Assembly (NCBI GenBank): GCA_025677835.1
Contig: JAIXMR010000052.1
Span: 98,501-162,500 of the forward strand
Source: Sporodiniella umbellata
Lineage: Eukaryota; Mucoromycota; Mucoromycetes; Mucorales; Rhizopodaceae
Direction: 5' to 3'
DNA: 64,000 bases
Numbering within the stretch: the first letter of the stretch is position 1; the number at the start of each line of letters is the position of its first letter. Below, piece after piece: positions 23,364-37,453 of this stretch. A model generated the notes under the pieces. It ran no database searches and was not told the DNA's origin. It worked only from the letters and a program-made list of their open reading frames with translations. The translations under genes were made by a program, and so were the position numbers.

Positions 23364-24208
23364 ATGGCCTTAGCTTCCTTCCCGCTCATTGTCGAACGTT
23401 GGAAAATATCCAAATTGTATCATTTAGACTATGTTCGATACAGGCACTTAAGGGACTATGTAAGGAAATAAAATATAAAGGAGAAATACAACAAGAGCTT
23501 CACTTGACATTTGACAAGCTGACACCATTAGATTAGCTACCAGAGGAATTGTTCAGGGTGAGATTAGTAGCTATTGAACAACATATTTCAGCACAGTACC
23601 CACAGGTTTGGATGGATACCTATTTATTCGCGATTGCTATTTCAATGGTGGGGGTTGCAGCTGCTATATCCATTATGGCTCGAGCCTCAAATCTATCTGT
23701 TTGGTATCCACTATTGATTCTTATTATACCAGCAGCCATTGCGATATTCAATACACGTAGACGAAACACCTATCGTCGTCGACTAGCACGGGTAAATAGA
23801 GGTCATATACACAAAGTAGAATGACGCCATTTTATTTAAAACAAGTATTATGACTCGCTACAAGGCTTACTTAAAGAGCTCAATTCGCAAGATGTAAACC
23901 GACATATTAAATGGAGCCTTAGACGACTTCGGGAAACGGATAATGCAGAGGATATGGTTCTCAAACCGCCCTTGGCGCTCTACAATATCAACTTCATCAT
24001 CGTTGTTTCTCAAATTGATACAGTAACTGAATTTGCTGGTGAAAACTTGCCGGCATATAATACATCAATGATGGACGTCGTGTTGGATATAGGGCCTAGG
24101 GATGGCCAGACATCCAACTATTCATCCCATCCACTACCGCCTGCCTATCATGCCTCTATCGAAATGAGTGCTGTTAGGCAACCTCCTCCAGCTTATCCTG
24201 CTCCTTGA
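23364..24208 (+). CDS. Two-helix membrane protein with two C-terminal PPAY motifs
   Basis: Exons 23364-23459, 23537-23791, 23846-24208; 237 residues, both introns phase 0 (77 and 54 nt). Residues 1-60 are a soluble N-terminal region (MALASFPLIVERWKISKLYH). Two hydrophobic helices lie at about 62-80 and 87-103, joined by a short loop, and an Arg-rich stretch follows (NTRRRNTYRRRLAR), suggesting both ends face the cytosol. The tail is Pro/Tyr-rich and carries PPAY at 215-218 and 231-234, with a related LPAY upstream. PPxY motifs bind WW domains of Nedd4/Rsp5 ubiquitin ligases, so an adaptor or substrate role is a reasonable inference. No known family recognised. Confidence 0.7.
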
Positions 24209-26350
24209 GTACTATTTCTGTTATTATTATTATTTTTTGTAGAAATAATCCTGCTTTTAATCCTGCCAATATAGCACTTTTTGAGTTCAGTGTAAAAGCA
24301 ACATGTTTTTATATATCCATTAAAGTCTCGTAGTTGTTTCCCGTTAATATTACTGAGCTTTTTGTATTTATACATTATTTCATCGGTACTTCTACTTTGT
24401 TAGTTTATATGCTGCCTCATCATATAACTATTAAAGTGAAAGGGTTGCTGTGACAATTGCCTCGTTAGGCAAAAAAGGGGGCTTTTTTTGGCATATAAAT
24501 TGCCTATAGATTCTCCAGATGTAAAAGGTGGTATAGGCTAATGCCTGGTGAGGATACCTATCATCTTGAGAGAACTTTGGTTTCTAACACTACTGATCTG
24601 TAGTATTAGATAAAAAGCCGCTGCGTCAGAGTAAACATCTCATTTTCTCTTGATACTCCAAATGTACAATAGGTCTATCATGGGTGTCATAATCGATATA
24701 TCCGACGAATCCTAAGGGGATTTTTTGAGCCTTTCAATTCATAAAAACGACACTTAATTGGATTATTGTCCAGAAGAGATCACCTAAAACAGGTAATTTT
24801 GATTTTATTAGTTAAAAAGGTAAAATGAACATTCAATGACAGACCCTATACTACTTTTTTAACCTCTATTTTTATGAATTTCGCTACAGTAGAAGATGAC
24901 TAAGGGCTCTTAACTACAGCAACAAAAAATCTTAAATACGTGAACGATGAAAACTTATATATCAGAAGTTTTTGTCTTTAGATGTATTATACAGCAAAGA
25001 ACAAAGAAAAAGTACACGTGTTTTGATATATATACTTTAGTCTAAGATCAACGACTGATTGTAAATAATTGTAAGGATGACTATCAATGTAAAATCGATT
25101 GAGAGTAGTAGTTTGTAGAAAAGCGCATTGATCTCAACCTTATCGAATATACAAAGGGCTTATGCTTTAGCGAATGTTGTAAAGACAAAGTGAAGTCAGT
25201 GCTATTACCGGCAAATAACTTCAGAGGTTACCAAAAAAAAAAAAAAATAGACACGTAAGATCTGTATTGTCAATGTTGATAAAAGACAGGTTGTTGATTT
25301 ATTGCAAAACTCATTAAAACTAGCTTGTTAAAAAATTGAATGTAAATACTCTATAAAATGCAAGAAATCAGAAAGGGCCCTATCAGGCATTTGTAGAGTC
25401 ATTAAAATATTTAAAGGTAACAAACAATTACAAAAAATTGAATCATGTAATAAACGTTTATTTGGAGGTCCTAATATCCTTCACAAGAGAATAAAAACGT
25501 GGCTCTTGAGGTCTTTCTTGACTTTACTTCGTCAGTAGTTGATTTCGTCACATTTTTTTTTTACTAGTTGGTTTTCCAGGCCCAAATAGTGATCCTTCGA
25601 GCATTATAATTCACAGTGAGATAACTGGGAGGTTTAGGAGGGATTCAAAGTCCAAAGTATTTTATAAAGGAGTCATATGATGCAATAAATAAAATAGAAA
25701 AGCAAAAACGCCCTTATATAGAAGCATTCTGTTAAAACGTTCAACCGATAGTGTTCACTTTACTATAACTAGGGTTAGTAGACATAGTCTGATGCCACGA
25801 CAATCTTTGTTAGTAAACTTGAAGAGTAACATGGCCAAAAAGAGACACTCCGACTGCTAACAAGAAATGTGTTACACCCGCTCTAGTATCAAATTATAGG
25901 CATTTGATCAAGAGACTGTTTTTTGCAGCCATTTTTAATTAGCCTACATGTATGTACAAAATACGTCAGAAAGCATAGCCTCCATATAATTAACATAAAT
26001 TTAACGTTTAAATCAATGTAACCCAAAACAAAAAATAAGTATGCATAAATGTATATAAACGTGTGTGTGTGTTTATTTGGATTTTAGATTTTTGCAAAGC
26101 CTTTTTTTTTTAACTTTTTTTTTTTGTTTTTCTACATAGTGTTTATACATAAAGATTACAAGGAATTTGATTCTTTTTTCTTAAAACATAACTTGAACAG
26201 GGGGCATGGAATAGACGAATGAGTGGTGAAATGATTGTATGGAATAATTGAACAAAAAGAAATGAAGGAATGAGAGCTGTTGGATTGTTGAGTTACAAAT
26301 ACTGGTTGATGCTGACCAGTGTTTTCTGGCGCTTTTACTAATTACGTCAA
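24209..26350. other. 2.1-kb intergenic region
   Basis: No coding exon recognised. A short perfect inverted repeat (TTGCCT, 4-nt loop, AGGCAA) lies at 24457-24472. Otherwise AT-rich. Confidence 0.5.
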
Positions 26351-28811
26351 CTACTTTATACCTTCGTCTATTCCTGCCTGAATGTCCAGTAGGTTTTTCA
26401 GTCGAACACTATAGCGCTGTTCATAGCTGAACCAAACCACAAGATTGATGTATTGAATCACTCCTGGTTTGAAAGGCTGATCGGATACTGGATTTGTCTC
26501 ATCTTCTACGTAACTGAGAACACCTTTCAGAGGACCATTTTTACAGGCTTCGTGAATCGTCATTTCCACTTCTTTAAAGGAAACAGACTATAGAAAAAAT
26601 GTTATGTTAGCACTTGAAAGATATTAATGAGCGTCTTTCTGTGTTACCTTTTCAACCCGTATTGTTAGATCTACGGTAGATACATCCTCTTCTGATATGT
26701 CAATATCAATTCCTTTTATCTTTCCATCAAGCTCAGGTATAAATGGAGTCATTTCTGATGCAAGTTGATCAAAAAACGAAGCCGTAGATGGGTTGCTACT
26801 GTCAGCGAGTTTTTTTTCCTGGATAGAATTGATTTCGAGTCCTTTGGTAGAGACATCTGTTGACAATAATTGGTTAGCAATGGCTTGGGCCCATGCTAAG
26901 GTTGGATCGATAGGCTCTTCAGCCGTTGAAGCTGTTGACGTCTTTTCTTTTGCCCCTATCTTTTTAATAGCCCCTGAAGGAGATATGTTGATATCTGGCT
27001 GAAGAGTAGTACTGGTATCTATAGTAGAGGATTGACATGTTGTTCCGCTTGCTGTACTTTCAGAGTCTGATAGTCCCTTAGTGGATTCCTTTGAAGATTC
27101 GTGATCCACAGAACGGTTCTGTAATTCTCTCTCAAAAGAAGATGATGCGGCTTTATCAATAGGGCTATTATGAACATTCTTGGATGTAAAGTTGGTACAT
27201 TTGTTGTCTCCAATAGGAGGGGTAGGGACATGACCAGCCGAAGGGCTGTATTCAGGCCATAACATCCTTTCGGAGTCTTGAATTGGGCCAACAAGCTCGT
27301 CCAAAGCTAACTCAATCACCACAGGTTCATTTTGACTACCTTCATGACCGTCGATCGCAGCGTGGGCTTTGTTGTCAGGAGTATCTTTCTCGTCTACTCC
27401 AAACTCTTTGGAAACTAGGTCCATAAGGTCTTCACTAATGGGTACATTTTTGAACCATATGGCCTCGTCTGAAGTATTAAAATAGTCGACATCCTCAGAG
27501 GCAAGATCGCTAGCTTTGCCTTCCGAGGGTTTGGTAGGCGACTGAATAGGGCTCTCTGAAGTCGGCGTGGCTTTTTTCTCCAAAAGGTTGTTACGAACGC
27601 TTGGCAATTGCGAATCTGATTCAACTGGCTTCTCCTGAACCTGTCGAGACTTACTATTGGCTGTGGGCGTATCCGTACCTAAAAGGGGGTCTTTTCTGTC
27701 TATAGCCAATGAAGGGAGTACAAAGTCAGGCAAGTCCAAGTCTATGCTCTGTTCTAAGATTTCTTGAGTAGGCTTGGCTTGAGTACTAGGACTTTTTGAC
27801 TGCAAACGAGGGTGAATCTCCGGACTTGATACAGCAGACAAGCTTGAAGAGTCTGAATGTATACTATGGGAATGAACAGGTGTTGAGATCAAGACAAGTT
27901 TGGCCATCAGCAGGGTATCAATACATTTGATAAGAGGCACCAGTAGTAGGCCATTGTTAAAGGGTTTGGTGCGACTCTCTGGCTGGTCCTTAGTAGGCTT
28001 AGTAGATACACGGGCAGTCTTCTTTTTGGCAGGCTCAGATTTGGCTACTGCTTTTTTCTTGGTAGAGGTAGTGGATGTACGGAGGGTATTCTTATTGACA
28101 TCCGCGGTTTTGGTCGAAGCCTTTCTTTTATTTTTGGCAGGTGCAGTGGATACGCTGGGTGTATCCTTATCGTTAGATACTAACTTGACTTTACTCTTTT
28201 TCTCGGCGGGTACAGTGGATACACAAGGCGCATCCTTTTCACTAGGTTCCGGCTTGGTTGGACTTTTACTTTCAGAAGTGGCGGGACGGTTAGTTAGCGA
28301 CTCCATTAACTCAACTCTGGTGGCTCCAGCATGGATATGGCCTTCGATCGTTTTTTGACTGGCATTTTTGCCGGACGCCTCCATGACATATTCAACAGCA
28401 CATTGATCCCAAGGGATACTAGATGTTGATTTTTCGTGGTAAACTTCTATGCGCTGTCTGTCGATATATAGCTCACTTATGCCTTTTCCTACTGAAATAC
28501 CAGAGTTGCGTAAAATTTTATTTCGGCAGAGAGCATCAAACTTGAAGACGAAAAAAAAAAGTAAGTGAACATGATTAAACATAACAAGAAAGGAATTAAT
28601 TCAATTCACTCACAATTTTTTCGAGGCTTCTTGAGTGATCATTGATAGCTACTACATTTATTTCTGGATTCACCAATGATTCTATTAAAACTCTAACACC
28701 TATAAGGCCAAGGCTATTGATACCAGCCCTTGTAGCGTATCTGACATCTTTGTTTCTCATGTCTTCAAGACTGATGGTGGTAAGTGGAGAGTTCTTTGTG
28801 TTGGATGACAT
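26351..28811 (-). CDS. GAPDH-like protein with catalytic-domain insertions, probably not a dehydrogenase
   Basis: Exons (minus strand) 28811-28614, 28540-26648, 26587-26351; 775 residues, both introns phase 0. The N-terminal part (to about 148) follows the GAPDH Rossmann fold: AGINSLGLIGVRVLIES, VVAIND, IEVYHEK, IPWDQCAVEYVMEASGK, HIHAGATRVEL. A Lys/Thr/Ser-rich repeat block of about 110 residues follows. Then FNNGLLLVPLIKCIDTLLM aligns with the helix after the GAPDH active site, and at the position of the catalytic Cys it has Asn. A second acidic/Ser/Pro-rich block of about 360 residues follows. From 655 GAPDH resumes: FIPELDGKIKGIDI, DVSTVDLTIRVEK, CKNGPLKGVLSYVEDE, VVWFSYEQRYSV. Normal GAPDH has about 335 residues. 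Homology is clear by eye; loss of catalysis and any new role (possibly nuclear, given the H1-like block) are inferred. Confidence 0.88.
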
Positions 28812-30363
28812 TATTGGTATTTTCGTGTTAAAAAAAAGCTTGCTAGAATAGAAGGGAGTAAAAAAGAGTGGATACAGAAAAAAAGTTTTTTGGGAGCTTT
28901 ATAGGATGATAAAAGGGAGTAAAAATAGCAAGAGAAACGAAAATAAATAGAATGTGAAATAAAGTTACAAATGGTTTTGAAGCGAAGGAAAAAAAAACAC
29001 AAAATAAAAAGCCCTAAAAAAAGAGGGATTATCAACTGCTTTTATATAAATTGACTTGCACTGTATTACTTTATAATTTTTTTTTTTTTTTTTTTTTTTG
29101 ATATTCAGCTACAACCACAGTTGTCCTTAAAAAAGAATGTCATTTGTTCAAACGAACAATAAAAAGCAGCAGAGAGAGGCACAATCGCATGACATTACTT
29201 TTTTAGGTATTAGGATTATAGCGTGATTCGCAAATCGACGAAATACCTTACACGTTTATTTTTAAAGACAAGTGACGCCTAAACAATGTGCATTAGAGGA
29301 GATCTAAGCTGGCGTGGAGGTTAAATGAAATAGTTTCAAAAAAGACTTTGTTTCGCGATTTTAATTTGGTCTTTATTTCATTTTCATTTTAGTGGTGAGG
29401 GCAGTGATATACACCCTTTCGCTTTGTATAGCAAGGTAGAGCGGGTCTTTTTAATCTATAACCCCAAGCTTTACAATCTGAGGACAAACTATATAAATCC
29501 CTTTCAATACTAAATAGATATGCTTTTTACGTTCTTCGTTTCTCAGCACTCATCTCACACAAAATTCATAAACTGGGCCTCCTCTCCCTACCCCTCCCTT
29601 CTATTTTTATTTACCCTCCTTTCTTTTTTCCTAAATTGGTACTTCCAAAAAGAAAATGTAACCTCTTTTTGTACTGTTGATTTATTTGGTAATTGGTTAC
29701 ACCTTGCTTCGTGTTCGCTAGACTACGTTGTCAAAGCAAAACAAAAATAAAAATAGAAAGGCTCCTCTTTTTTAGAAGCTCAAAAAAAAGTTTGTAAGGT
29801 TTAAAGCTAATATTTAGCTTGTTTTTACGGGTAACCGTTTAGAAAAATAATGCTTGGCTTAGAGTTTGGTGAATATGTTTATTATTGCGTTAAGTACAGA
29901 GTTTGGGATGTATCGGTTGTGTTTCAAAGCAGATGAACCATAATAAAGACACTTTGTAATCGATTGGAGCGCGTTTAGATTGGAAAGAAAAAAAGAGTAT
30001 AAACAAACAATCTCGTACAACATAAACATTGATTGGCTCTAGAATCAAACTACGCAGATTTTAAGTAAACAAATAAAACAGTTATCGATTCCGTCTATTG
30101 ACTTGAAGTACGACTTTGCTCTTTAATCTCAACCTGTAATAGTAAGAGATGCACAACCTTTCAATCTCAAACAGAAAAAGAATGTGTGATAAAAATAAAA
30201 CCTTATGAGTGACAGTAAGAAAAGGTCAGGCTGTATTAAAGATAATAGAAAGTAAACTCAAAGGCAAGTGAGGTATGTATGGTGTGGTACAAGTCAAAAT
30301 CAGAATGTTTCATGCTACCATTTTATTAGTCATCCGGTGTTAAGACGCTCACTTGAGCAAGAC
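28812..30363. other. Intergenic, no gene recognised
   Basis: Promoter region of the GAPDH-like gene at its left end, with a T-run at about 29079-29099. The rest is AT-rich without a supported gene. Confidence 0.5.
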
Positions 30364-32302
<1,939 letters not shown>

Positions 32303-33151
32303 GATTTAAAAAGTAAGTATATGTGCGCTTATTTATATACACTAAAAAATGTAAAAGAAAAGGGCCTTATTTAAACGAAAACATCAATTAGCTTTAGTTG
32401 ATGCTAAATTAAGACCGAAAATTGAAAAGCATAGAAAAATCATGCGTTATGGTAGTTATATGATCCAAAGTGGTTTATATTGGTGCATCAAATACTACAT
32501 TAAATTTCAGTCATTTTTAGAAAAGGAAATCTTGTAATTTTTTTGTATCACATACATACATTGTAGACCATTGCACTATCAGAACATGGAATTTTACTAC
32601 AGCATTCATACAAAATATGCTATCAGAAGGTTTTTACTTTAAGAGTACTGTATTTCGAAACTCTTCTAAAATAGTACAAAAGTATAGTTTTACAAAGGCA
32701 TACATCAAAATAAAATTAATAATTGCTTTGTACAGCATTCTGAGAGAATAGTAACAGTCTAGGCTTACATACACATAATTTGATAAATAAAAAACCTATT
32801 TGCACTTAAAAATATAGTATAATAGGTTGTTTTTTATGGTATTATTATCCGTCGGTAATCAGAACAGTATTTTCAATTTTAATGTAGTAGTAAGGCCGTG
32901 GTATTTATATACTATATAAATACTAAAATACTAAAACAAGACTTGTATAAAGCGAAGTTCAATGAATAAATGAGAGGAAAGGTATAGGCTACTTGTGCAA
33001 AACCGTAGCAATCACACTAGAGGTATAATGTCTGTAATATAGGCCACATTTTGGGAAATTATGGCCATCAACACTGATAGTATATTATTATGCTTATAAA
33101 TTTTGAGGGTTGTTTGAACATCTTTTTGGAATGCAAGTGTATTTTTCTTTT
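32303..33151. other. Intergenic, no gene recognised
   Basis: Very AT-rich stretch between two minus-strand genes. It must hold the aldehyde dehydrogenase promoter; no motif stands out. Confidence 0.5.
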
Positions 33152-34248
33152 TCAATCCTCTTCATGTACGTGATATATTATGTAACTCGGTAAACCGTAA
33201 ACCCCAAAGCCCATTGATTTGGCGACTTTAGCAAAACCTTCTGTTTCTACTTGATGCTGGTACGTAAAAGCGGGGAATATAGCACCTTCCCGGTGAACAT
33301 GTGACTTGACCAATGTGAAAGTAGCGCCAACACCATCCAGTGGCACTTTATAGTCTTTTGGTAAATGAGTAGGCATATCTACCATCTATTTTCCCAAGTA
33401 TGCGTTAATACGTTGTTCACTCCTTTTTTTTGTCCTTCTCCTCCCTTTACCCCGTCCGCCTCCTTTGTTTTTTTTCTTATTATTACCAAGTAACGATAGG
33501 TTGGAAACTCAAAATATCCTTCTAATAACACAAAATTCTCATCAAGATTTAGTTGTATTTCTCTTGAACGCTCTGTTTCCTGCCAGTTGTTTCTATCATA
33601 AGCCCAAAACAGATTATCTTTTCGCTTTAATAGACAGTTGGGAACGATAATATCCACATCCGCACGTATCAAATCCTCAAAAATACTAACAGGATAATCG
33701 ACCACATCAACATCCACCCATGCAACCCATTGTGTATCTGACTGTAAAGCTGCTGAAAGTAACCAGTTACGTGAACGAGCCATGATACTACGCCGGTAAG
33801 GCTGGGTTTCGTAAGCGTGCCGTTTATCGCTGGGTAAATCAAAATCAAAATCCTTTTGGAAAATACGGACTGATTCGAATCGGTCACTCCACCGGCTTTG
33901 GACACGCTCTGTTTCTTTCTTTACTTGTTCTAGAGTTCCGTCATCGGAATCAGACACTAAGAAGGCAATAGAAATTAAGCGGTTTGGGTAGCTCGTGCGG
34001 TCAATTAGTTCAAAATAGCGTTCAATGTAGCCTGCTGCATTCTTGAGTGGTGTTAGAACTAATATCTTGCCTTGTGGTTTTTGTTGATTGAAGTTAACCA
34101 AGCCCGGTAGAGTATTCAAGGTCATTGAGACCGGTAAAAGGACCTTTTTATCAGATACGCTAAAGTAAAGGTTGGAAAGTAATGACAAGAAGAGCAATAG
34201 TGCAATCAGCATTGTAGCAACCAAGCTCCTTTTGGAATGATTCATCAT
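33152..34248 (-). CDS. Anp1/Mnn9/Van1-family mannosyltransferase (GT62)
   Basis: Exons 34248-33487 and 33385-33152, joined across a 101-nt intron (phase 0); 331 residues. Type II Golgi topology is suggested by a short basic N-terminus and one hydrophobic anchor (LVATMLIALLLFLSLLSNLY). The catalytic region has ILVLTPLKNAAGYIERYF, ISIAFLVSDSDDGTLE, WVAWVDVDVVDYP (DxD-type metal site) and later VPLDGVGATFTLVKSHVHRE with ETEGFAKVAKSMGF, all typical of Anp1-family alpha-mannosyltransferases that extend N-glycan mannan. Two ATGs stand together at the start (34248 and 34245). The length is near the family's usual 330-450. Which paralogue it is cannot be told from the sequence alone. Confidence 0.92.
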
Positions 34249-35078
34249 ACGTTAAATTTTTGTATGTAGATTCTTTTGGTAACTAGATAAATAATAATGA
34301 TAGTGGTTAAAAAATTATATAATGAGAAAAAGTAAAATAAAAGAAACGACAGAAGAGAAAACCAAAATGTGAAAAGAAAATTTCTTTAATTCTTTTTACC
34401 CCTTCTTTTTTCTCTTTTGTGCGTGTATATCTTTTTTATACAAAACAAAAGAAATTAAGGGACACTTTGCAGCCAATAAAAAAAACATAAAAAAGATGTT
34501 TTTTGTAAGCAGCCGATTCATCATTCAAAATGATTGACAAACAAACATAGTGTAACCCAAACCTTAGTTTTTTTTTTTTTTTGGAGCCAAAAGCCTTGCA
34601 ACACCAAGCTCTTTCCTTCCTATAGTGGCCTCTTTCTTTTTTCCAAAAAAAAAAAAAAAATCAGGCATATGTTAGTTTATCGGCAAAAAAAGAAAGAAAA
34701 AAAGAGGCTTTTTATGTAAATTTCAGAAACAACTGTGTAAAAAGGAAAAACAACAATAAAGATTTTTCGAAAAGATAAAGTTAAAAGCTGTTGATTGCTG
34801 CCATAAAGAAAAGGCTATAAAGGAATTCTTGTATTTTAATATATAAATTCTTACTGCCTCTTCGCCCCTTTGTGATAAAAGTATGAACCAAAAAAAAAAA
34901 TACAGTATGAAGTGAAGTTGTTTGTTATTCTGTTATTTACATTAAAAATTTATTTATATACAAACATAAGTACGTATATATACCTATATGTGTATATATA
35001 TAGCTACATTTAGCTACATGTACATATAGATGCGTACGGAAAAAGTATTAGAGTAGTAGCAATATCGGTGTTAGTAGG
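34249..35078. other. Intergenic, no gene recognised
   Basis: Holds the promoter of the mannosyltransferase, A/T runs and a (TA)-rich patch near 34970-35030. No gene seen. Confidence 0.5.
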
Positions 35079-36785
35079 TTATTGTATTTGGTCCAAGAGA
35101 GGCAGTAGCCTTTCCCAAGTGGATATGCTCTTTTTGTAAAAATCAATATGGGAGTCAGCATAGACTGCCAAGCTATGTTTAAGCTCCATCTGTCTGGCTT
35201 GTTGAAACAGGTCAAATTCCTTAGTCATTTGTGCTGAGTAATGATTGTTATCATCATTGGCTTTGGCTACGCACTCTTCAAGTTGTTTGATCTTGAACTC
35301 TAGTCGCATAACCTTTTCGCTTCTTGTTCTGTCTGAGTCTGTCATCTTATCTGTCATAAACTCAGTAATATTCATGCCTGAACTATGGCCAAAAAATTTT
35401 CCAGGTTGGAGGATTCTTTCCCTTTCAAATACAATACTTTGTAGGTCAGATGACATATCTTCAAAGGCGATTTGTTTATAGTCCCTTGTGTTCAGTTGGC
35501 TCTTTGTTGTTATTGTTGTTTTTTAATATACAAAACAGTTTCTATAAGCACAATTTAAGTATAAAAAGGGAAAAGCTTTACCTTGATTGCATGACAATAA
35601 TTCAGCAATTCATGCATATCGTTCAGAAAGTAAAGTTCTTGTTTTTCTCTCTAATAAATGAAGTTTTTAGTAATGATAAAAAGAGAACCAAAGCCTCAAA
35701 GCCCCACCTGTTCTTTAGAAGTACTCGCATAGTTTTCCACACATTCGGCAAACTGCCTCAGTGGCTGGTCGATATGTGTCTCAAGCCCTGAGAGTCCTCT
35801 TATACTTAACGCAAATTGCTGATAGTTTCCTTCCAAGAGCTGTTCTCTTTTACCGATTCTCAAATAAAGTCGTTCAATTACTTCTAGGTTGTCTTGAAAC
35901 TTATCAACTATTTCTTTCATTTGTTCAAATCTTTCCTCTGGCTTTTTCACTTTGCCAACGGTCTTAAAAAAATGCGAAAATGCGGTGGTTGGTTTTGTCA
36001 CAGTAGTTTTATCCGATATCTATTTTGTTTTTTAGTTTCCCTCTTTCATTCGGTGCTTTGCTTACAAAATCACTAGATTCTAAAAACAAGCAAGTAGAGT
36101 CGGAAGCTTGTAAATAAGGGTGTCGTGCTATACGGTCCATAAACCATTGAAGTCTAAATAAACGTTTTTTTTTTAGAACAAATGTAAATTTGGTTTGCTG
36201 AAGTTACCCCAGCCGTCTTTGCTCAATAAACATTGCATCAAACCGATCCCCTTTGATAAATTCTAAGCAGCGTAGATAGATATGCGTATATTAGAGGCGA
36301 ACTTTTCTAAAACAAAAATAAGGTTCTTACTAATGCGATATTTTTCCGGTAATGGTGGAATAACACATGTTGGAAATTCCATCGACAGAGCATCATGTAA
36401 CCAAACAAAGTCACTATATCTTCTTTTGACAGGTCGGCGACTGGTATACTTTTCTAAGCTAGTCTATTTTTTTTTTAATTGAAGAAAAATCCTTCCAGTA
36501 CTCCTACCATAACAAATAGCTCAAAAACGACAAATGAGCCAGTTTTTTGTGGATTATAAACTCGAACAGTCATTGGCTCTGGTTGGAAATCTGCTGTAGT
36601 CATTAAGGACTGAAATGGATCCACTCTACTTGATGAAGCCGTGTTCTTTCGGTTAGAAATAAGAAATTAGAACAATGTTGACAATCCACAGGTTGTCACT
36701 TTTTTTTTTTTCATACTCTTGCTTGAGCTTTATATTCATTCTCTTCTAAAGACCATGGCGTTGTTCCATATTCGGTATCTGACAT
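35079..36785 (-). CDS. Sorting nexin, SNX4/Atg24 type (PX + BAR)
   Basis: Eight exons: 36785-36717, 36645-36508, 36463-36331, 36262-36208, 36153-36066, 36019-35708, 35650-35582, 35501-35079; 428 residues, phases consistent throughout. The PX domain (about 45-165), which binds phosphatidylinositol 3-phosphate, contains RRYSDFVWLHDALSMEFPT, IPPLPEKYR, FIKGDRFDAMFIEQRRL and LQWFMDRIARHPYL. The BAR region follows from about 180 (FFKTVGKVKKPEERFEQMK, then ERLYLRIGKREQLL) and ends in a coiled helix bundle. This order and the PX core match SNX4/Atg24 and its relatives, which recycle membrane proteins from endosomes and serve selective autophagy. Introns are 44-79 nt. SNX4 versus Snx41/Atg20 is judged from length and the short N-terminus. 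Confidence 0.93.
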
Positions 36786-37084
36786 AAGAAATAATTTTAA
36801 AATAACAAAAAAGATTTGAAATTTCTTTCTACAAAAAAAAAAAAAGAAGGTAATACAAAAAACTATTGTTCTCGAAAAAAAATTATTTGGCGATATGTTT
36901 TTACATATTTTGCCTATCTCTGCTGCCTAGGCTGTTTTATTTCTAGCTAGATCGACTACGATTTGCTTTGAAATAACATCAATATCATGCGAAGTCGCTA
37001 ACTCTTTGAGTAAACTAGAGAATGGTACGAAAACAAAAAGAATGCCTGCTTGTTTTTAGCGACAATAGTAGCTGAATAGTAGAG
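36786..37084. other. Promoter region of the sorting nexin gene
   Basis: AT-rich, with an A-run at about 36833-36844. No gene seen. Confidence 0.4.
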
Positions 37085-37438
37085 TTATCGATCATTTCTT
37101 TTTTTGTCTACTATTTCTATACAGTAGTGATCGACGATGCTAACATAGGTGTGTAAAGGTTTACTCAAATGGGTAACAACTAGCACTTTTTGTAGGACAA
37201 AAAAGTAGTTGTGGTCAACTGGAATTTTACCTTTACCTTTTTTTAAAAGTACTGTATATCTTGAACCCAAAATCGAACTATTAGCCGCTGTATAAAAGCT
37301 TGACTTGTTTATAGAAGGAGTTGAGATAAATTTAGCGCACTGATCGATTCCCAACGGAGAACCAACTTGCTGGATCATATACGCCTCCGCTCTGTCAGCC
37401 TTACTACTATTGTAGAGCGCTATTTTAAGCACTGCCAG
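37085..37438 (-). pseudogene. Exon-like open frame of unknown origin
   Basis: About 118 open codons preceded on the coding strand by AACAAG|G, which could be a splice acceptor. There is no ATG at the start; the first Met is well inside. The translated text (YNSSKADRAEAYMIQQVGSP, later KKGKGKIPVDHNYFFVLQKV) has coding-like composition. I find no partner exons. It stands back to back with a small plus-strand frame at 37454. It may be a remnant of a mobile or decayed gene; no family recognised. Confidence 0.25.
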
Positions 37439-37453
37439 CCTTGTTTTTAATTA

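Noticed and set aside
24457..24490. Hairpin TTGCCT/AGGCAA followed by a T run, like a bacterial terminator
   Set aside because: The genome is eukaryotic, the stem is only 6 bp and no gene ends nearby.
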